From Luteolibacter ambystomatis (GTDB lineage: Bacteria > Verrucomicrobiota > Verrucomicrobiia > Verrucomicrobiales > Akkermansiaceae): a stretch of DNA of 64,000 bases. This document shows, one piece after another, positions 60,249 to 64,000 of the stretch. Numbering within the stretch: the first letter of the stretch is position 1; the number at the start of each line of letters is the position of its first letter. Under the pieces are notes generated by a model, which worked only from the letters and a program-made list of their open reading frames with translations, had not been told where the DNA came from and made no database searches. The translations under genes and the position numbers were made by a program. The DNA lies in assembly GCF_018137965.1 (NCBI RefSeq), contig NZ_CP073100.1:4289754-4353753 (forward strand), written 5' to 3'.

Positions 60249-60905
60249 TTATGCCCGGCGTCGGCGCAGCAGGAGCATTACGCCGAGGCCGCCAAGCAGG
60301 GCGGCGGAAGGTTCCGGCACCGCATCGCCGAGGAAGCGCACTTCCGAGAGGCCCACGCGGTCCCCGCCACCGCCACCGAAATAATTGTCCGTCACCGTCA
60401 TGCGGATGAAGTTCGCTTGCGTGGCGGTGAAGGCGGTGGTCGTCGCATTGGTGGCATTCGCGGCCACGTTGATGTCGCTGATGGTGGAGTCGTAGCTGGT
60501 ACCGCCGTTGGTGGAGAACTCCAGCGTCACGGTCTTGATGCTGTTGCCGGTGCCGCCGTTGTTGTAGCTCCAGTTCACCAGCGAATCGACGAGGTAGGTG
60601 TTGTCGAGGCTGAAGGTGAAGACCACGGAGGCCGTGGTATCCGCGAAGAAATCGCCACCCGCGGCACCGGGATCGTTGGTCACCCAGGCATTGCCGGTGG
60701 CGGCCGCGGCGTGGGTGATGGTGGTGTAGTTGGCGAAGGTGGGTGTGGCGGAGAGTCCGGCGCTGTTGATGAGGTTCGCCTCGGTGGGGAAGAACTCGAC
60801 GGCGGTGCCGGTGAAGGTCGCCGCGGTAGGGGTGATCAACACGGTGGCAGCGTGGGCGGCTCCGGCCAATGGCAACAGGGGGAGGAAGCGGAGGAGGGAT
60901 TTCAT
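60249..60905 (-). CDS. PEP-CTERM sorted exoprotein
   Basis: A 218-residue exported protein: signal 'MKSLLRFLPLLPLAGAAHA', a beta-rich middle ('FFADTTASVVFTFSLDNTYLVDSLVNWSYNNGGTGNS', 'DRVGLSEVRF') and a C-terminal PEP-CTERM tail: 'VPEPSAALLGGLGVMLLLRRRRA' (VPEP motif, a hydrophobic helix, then basic residues). The tail is processed by an exosortase, presumably encoded elsewhere. The middle looks like a jelly-roll/discoidin-like carbohydrate-binding fold but is not assigned. It lies 65 bases upstream of the alpha-galactosidase gene and downstream of fecR. Confidence 0.88.
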   Translation of the reverse strand: MKSLLRFLPLLPLAGAAHAATVLITPTAATFTGTAVEFFPTEANLINSAGLSATPTFANYTTITHAAAATGNAWVTNDPGAAGGDFFADTTASVVFTFSLDNTYLVDSLVNWSYNNGGTGNSIKTVTLEFSTNGGTSYDSTISDINVAANATNATTTAFTATQANFIRMTVTDNYFGGGGGDRVGLSEVRFLGDAVPEPSAALLGGLGVMLLLRRRRA

Positions 60906-60999
60906 GGGATGGGAATGCGATGACGGAGGCCGGTCGTGCGCCGGCCATCCCCATGCCAATCTCGCCCGCCGGGAAAACCTGACGGGAAATCCGTGGATA

Positions 61000-62448
61000 T
61001 TACTTTTTGGCGCGGATCGCGTCCCGGTAGGGACGGTTCGTAAACACGAGCGTCTCCGGATCGCGCAGCAGATGGCGTTCGATGATGGGGCCGCTGGCTT
61101 CCGGGACGGTCAGCTCCAGGCAGCCGTCCTTCACGATCCAATGGCTGTTGGCAAAGGTGCTGTAAGGTTTGCCATCGATCAGGAGATCGGCCGTTCCATC
61201 CGGACGGAAGGTGCGTTTGAACGATTGGCCGTCGTGAAGGTATTCCCACGTGCCGATGAAGTCCTCCGGCTTCGCATTCACGGCGAGGCCTTCCTCCACC
61301 AGAACCACTCCGCGTGCCACCGCGGGTTTGTCCGCCAGCCAGTCCGGTTTCACATGCAGCCGCAGCGTCCACTTGCCGCGCCGGTAGTGGTCTCCGGCCA
61401 CATTGAGATCGTATTCATTGTTCTTGGTCAGCGAGGCGAGCCCGGTGAAGCCCGGGTGATCATCCGAGGCCACCAGTACGTCGTCCAGCCTCAGTTCCGC
61501 ACCGCGGGTGGCCACACCGTGTGGGCCGGTCATCCATTTGCAGATGACGCGGTAGTGGCCGGGCTTCCACACGAGATGGCTGATATCGTAGTCCCACGTT
61601 GTTTCGGCCGCGGCTTCTTTGACTTCCCAGGCGAATTCGCGGGACGGGAACCGGCGGGTGAACTTGGCCTGGTCGAAGGGCACCGATTGGATGCGTCCCT
61701 CCCCGGCGAGCACGGCGTGGTTTTCCAACAGCCGCACCGGCCGGGCCCCCTCGCCCTTCGGCTGGAATTCGATCTCTCCCCGGAAGACGCCGAAGTTGGC
61801 AACTTTCTCCCCGCGGCCGATGTCGACACCGAATTCCGTGCCGAGATCGACGATCCGTCCGTCCGCATAATTCACCGTGAATCCTTCCGCGCCCTTTGGC
61901 ACGTCCGCCACCACCTTGCCGTAGGTCAGGGACATCGAATTATGGCCCGTCACCTCGAAGTTGGCCGGACCTTCGATCACCGTGCGCGTGCCACTGCCGA
62001 AGGTGACTTCCAGCAGCCCGGAGGTGATGCGGGTGGTTCCCGAGCCGTGTTTCAGATCCACCGAGCGGTCACCGGCCACGCCGTCCCACGTCACTCCCAT
62101 CATGCCGGTGATCGTTGCCTCCGGACCGAATGACCTGCCGCCTGCGGGCGATTTCGCGCCGGTCATTTTCCACGCGAGCGCGCCACTGGCCGCGCCGATG
62201 ACGAAGACGGCCGCCATTTTCCACCATGAGCCGGTGGTGGACTGCGGACGCGGTTTTGCCGCGATGGGCGGCAGCATGGCCGCAGCTTCCGCGAGGCCAC
62301 CTTCGAGTTCGGAGATTTCGAAGAAATAGTCGCGCGCGGCGGTATCGGCTAGGAGGCGTTCTTCCAGCCGCAGGGCGTCGCCGCGGGAGATGGTCCCGTC
62401 GTGCCAGGCGTCCGTAAGGCGCCGGAGTTCGGAGTCGGGGGCTTTCAT
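61000..62448 (-). CDS. FecR-domain anti-sigma-like membrane protein with lipocalin-like C-terminal domain
   Basis: A 482-residue regulator. The N-terminal cytoplasmic region (1-70, 'LRRLTDAWHDGTISRGDALRLEERLLADTAARDYFFEISELEGGLAEAA') resembles the sigma-binding domain of FecR-like anti-sigma factors. One membrane helix 'WWKMAAVFVIGAASGALAW' (about 74-92) follows, then the FecR beta-domain ('TRITSGLLEVTFGSGTRTVIEGPANFEV', 'GFTVNYADGRIVDLGTEFGVDI', 'VFRGEIEFQPKGEGARPVRLLENHAVLA'). The last about 190 residues include a segment 'EDFIGTWEYLHDGQSFKRTFRPDGTADLL' that looks lipocalin-like. Its start overlaps the sigma stop by four bases (ATGA), so the two are coupled. Confidence 0.85.
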   Translation of the reverse strand: MKAPDSELRRLTDAWHDGTISRGDALRLEERLLADTAARDYFFEISELEGGLAEAAAMLPPIAAKPRPQSTTGSWWKMAAVFVIGAASGALAWKMTGAKSPAGGRSFGPEATITGMMGVTWDGVAGDRSVDLKHGSGTTRITSGLLEVTFGSGTRTVIEGPANFEVTGHNSMSLTYGKVVADVPKGAEGFTVNYADGRIVDLGTEFGVDIGRGEKVANFGVFRGEIEFQPKGEGARPVRLLENHAVLAGEGRIQSVPFDQAKFTRRFPSREFAWEVKEAAAETTWDYDISHLVWKPGHYRVICKWMTGPHGVATRGAELRLDDVLVASDDHPGFTGLASLTKNNEYDLNVAGDHYRRGKWTLRLHVKPDWLADKPAVARGVVLVEEGLAVNAKPEDFIGTWEYLHDGQSFKRTFRPDGTADLLIDGKPYSTFANSHWIVKDGCLELTVPEASGPIIERHLLRDPETLVFTNRPYRDAIRAKK

Positions 62449-62999
62449 GAGCGTTCGGAGTGGGATTGCCGCCGCATGCAGTCACGCAGGGCGAGGCGGA
62501 TGCGCGAGATCCGCTTGTGAAGCGATTGGGCGCTGCAGCCCAGCGTCCGGGCGTGGTCGACCAGCGATTGGCGCTGGACGTATTTCACTTCCACCAGTTC
62601 GCGCTCCTGGGCGGGCAGGCGTTTCAGGCACTCGGCCAGCGTTTCGCTGCTGCCGTCGCGGGTGGTGAATCGTTCTTCGGCGTGGGCCGCCAGCTCTTGG
62701 AATGCGGTTTCGCTGAAGACCACCCGGCCCTCGCGCTGGCGGTCGCGCCGCCAGGTGGTCGCCTTGAAGTAGGCCACGCGGAAGGCCCATGAGATGAAAT
62801 TCGTTCCGGCCTCGAAAACCCCCTGCTTCTGGATCAGCACCAGATTGGTTTCCTGCACGAGATCGTCCACGTCCGACCAGCCGCCGAGGATCGAGGCCAC
62901 GTACCCCCTCAGCCGCGGCTGGGCGGCCGCCAGCAGCAGGTCGAATTCCTGCTCGGAGAGCCGTGGCGGGTCCCCGGGAGCTGGAAAAGGAATCGTCAT
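62445..62999 (-). CDS. ECF-type RNA polymerase sigma factor
   Basis: A 184-residue sigma-70 ECF factor. Region 2 is '[63 protein letters not shown]' with the conserved DDL.QE helix and 'F..WA'. Region 4 is '[51 protein letters not shown]', a helix-turn-helix that recognises the -35. Region 1 is absent, as in ECF proteins. It is coupled with the downstream fecR-like gene and probably drives a regulon that includes the PEP-CTERM and alpha-galactosidase genes. Confidence 0.93.
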   Translation of the reverse strand: MTIPFPAPGDPPRLSEQEFDLLLAAAQPRLRGYVASILGGWSDVDDLVQETNLVLIQKQGVFEAGTNFISWAFRVAYFKATTWRRDRQREGRVVFSETAFQELAAHAEERFTTRDGSSETLAECLKRLPAQERELVEVKYVQRQSLVDHARTLGCSAQSLHKRISRIRLALRDCMRRQSHSERS

Positions 63000-63103
63000 G
63001 GTACGTGGATTCGTCTGGGAGTGTATCTCCCCTGCCGCTGGAACCTGACTGGAAAATTGCGGGCAAGAGATCGGGCCCCGGTTCCCACCCCTTCGCTAGA
63101 CCC

Positions 63104-63132
63104 TTGCGCACCTGCGGCGGCCCCGCTAAACG
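63104..63132 (+). promoter_or_regulatory. Predicted dapL promoter, near-leaderless
   Basis: TTGCGC (63104-63109), a 17-base spacer and TAAACG (63127-63132). The dapL ATG (63143) is 10 bases downstream. Confidence 0.5.
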
Positions 63133-63142
63133 TCCCGCCGCC

Positions 63143-64000
63143 ATGGCCACGATCAATTCCAATTTCCTGAAGCTCAAAGCCGGATACCTCTTTCCTGAAA
63201 TCGCCCGCCGCGTGAAGGCCTACTCGGAAGCGAACCCGGACAAGGCCGGCCGCATCATCCGCTGCGGCATCGGCGACGTGACCGAGGCCCTGCCGCCCGC
63301 CGTGGTGAAGGCCATGCACGAGGGTGTGGACGAGCTCGCCAACCGCAGCACTTTCCACGGCTATGGCCCGGAGCAGGGCTATGAGTTCCTCCGCCAGGCG
63401 ATCGTGGACAACCAGTTCGCCAACCTCGGCATCGAGGCCGATGAGGTTTTCATCTCGGACGGGTCGAAGTGCGACACCGGCAACATTCTCGACATCTTTG
63501 GCAAGGGCAATCGCACCGGCATCACCGACCCGGTGTATCCCGTCTATGTTGATACCAATGTCATGGCCGGAAACACCGGCGATGCCAATGACAACGGCGC
63601 CTACGAAGGTCTTGTTTACCTCGAGTGCAATGCCGCCAACGGCTTCGTTGCCGCTCCGCCCTGCGACAAGCTCGATCTCGTCTATCTCTGCTTCCCGAAC
63701 AACCCGACCGGCGCCGTGGCCACCCGCGAGCAGCTTGAGGCCTGGGTGAAATACGCGCAGGAGAACGACACCATCATCCTCTTCGATGCCGCCTACGAGG
63801 CCTTCATCCAGGATTCCTCGATCCCGCGCTCGATCTTTGAGATCGAAGGTGCCCGCGATGTCGCCATCGAGTTCCGTTCGTTCTCGAAGAATGGTGGTTT
63901 CACCGGCGTCCGCTGTGCTTACGTCGTGATTCCCAAGACCGTCACCGGCAAGTCGGAGTCCGGCGAGCGTATCCCGCTGCACCGTCTCTGGTCGCGCCGC
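63143..64000 (+). CDS. dapL: LL-diaminopimelate aminotransferase (partial, 3' end outside window)
   Basis: The first 286 residues of an approximately 410-residue class I/II aminotransferase. It converts tetrahydrodipicolinate to LL-diaminopimelate in one step for lysine and peptidoglycan. The start '[24 protein letters not shown]' and '[18 protein letters not shown]' are typical of DapL. '[15 protein letters not shown]', '[12 protein letters not shown]' and '[15 protein letters not shown]' follow, then '[20 protein letters not shown]', and the PLP lysine is Lys249 in '[16 protein letters not shown]'. The DAP-aminotransferase route is a hallmark of Verrucomicrobia, Chlamydiae, plants and some others. 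Confidence 0.96.
   Translation, partial: MATINSNFLKLKAGYLFPEIARRVKAYSEANPDKAGRIIRCGIGDVTEALPPAVVKAMHEGVDELANRSTFHGYGPEQGYEFLRQAIVDNQFANLGIEADEVFISDGSKCDTGNILDIFGKGNRTGITDPVYPVYVDTNVMAGNTGDANDNGAYEGLVYLECNAANGFVAAPPCDKLDLVYLCFPNNPTGAVATREQLEAWVKYAQENDTIILFDAAYEAFIQDSSIPRSIFEIEGARDVAIEFRSFSKNGGFTGVRCAYVVIPKTVTGKSESGERIPLHRLWSRR

Noticed and set aside
1..64000. tRNA, rRNA, tmRNA, riboswitches, IS elements or prophage
   Set aside because: I looked for T-arm GTTCGA patterns, FMN, cobalamin or glycine riboswitch hallmarks (especially before ribD and tdh), and transposase motifs; none was convincing.

Overview
The window is a contiguous, GC-rich, gene-dense bacterial chromosome segment. It most resembles a member of the Verrucomicrobia (Luteolibacter/Verrucomicrobiaceae-like). 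Pointers are an LL-diaminopimelate aminotransferase, a PEP-CTERM sorting tail, an ECF sigma/FecR pair, large secreted glycoside hydrolases that share an Asp-rich C-terminal domain, an S46 peptidase, and intergenic palindromic repeats. Start codons are often preceded by a TTGCNN/TANNNN promoter only 6-10 bases away, and Shine-Dalgarno sequences are rare. No plasmid, phage, IS or CRISPR is visible.

Layout. 1-7.6 kb holds an MDR-type oxidoreductase (partial), a Glu-family dehydrogenase, a glycoside hydrolase/GT2 fusion, a PLP decarboxylase and queA. The SRP RNA gene follows at 7.6 kb. 7.7-15.2 kb is envelope and proteolysis: an OmpA protein, an HtrA protease, a degenerate Lon-domain-like secreted protein, a thioesterase and an S46 peptidase. 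15.2-17.1 kb is mnmG with three parS-like palindromes, suggesting an origin-proximal position. 17.1-22 kb holds a membrane protein and pdhA-pdhB, then two small lipoproteins and pdhC. 22-31.5 kb is housekeeping (SDR, tsaE, rplU-rpmA, pyrE, ribD) interleaved with small membrane or secreted proteins of unknown role.

31.5-45.4 kb is an exoprotein island. A GntR/LacI-type regulator is divergent from a double-GH18 chitinase across a near-perfect 19-bp palindrome. It is followed by a 1153-residue autotransporter-type repeat protein, a TlpA-like thioredoxin, a GYF membrane protein and a putative alpha-galactosidase-like hydrolase. 45.6-56.2 kb carries a flavoprotein disulfide reductase, a YiiX-like peptidase, an acyltransferase, tdh, a short alpha-glucan phosphorylase homologue whose PLP lysine is replaced by Thr, a GlcD-type oxidase, a LuxR regulator and an OmpA protein. 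56.3-63 kb is a leftward block: ECF sigma, FecR, PEP-CTERM protein, GH36 alpha-galactosidase, alkB and cysE. dapL runs off the right end.

The most novel signal is a roughly 90-130 base sequence present twice (about 45.36-45.50 kb minus, 53.77-53.89 kb plus). It has a conserved upstream block, a GC-rich closing stem that keeps pairing through wobble changes, an inner stem that differs in sequence but still pairs, an invariant GGGUUUUUCC loop and a terminal U tract. I read it as a duplicated small RNA of unknown class. Also notable are the parS cluster, the Lys-to-Thr phosphorylase, the hydrolase/glycosyltransferase fusion and several large palindromic intergenic elements.
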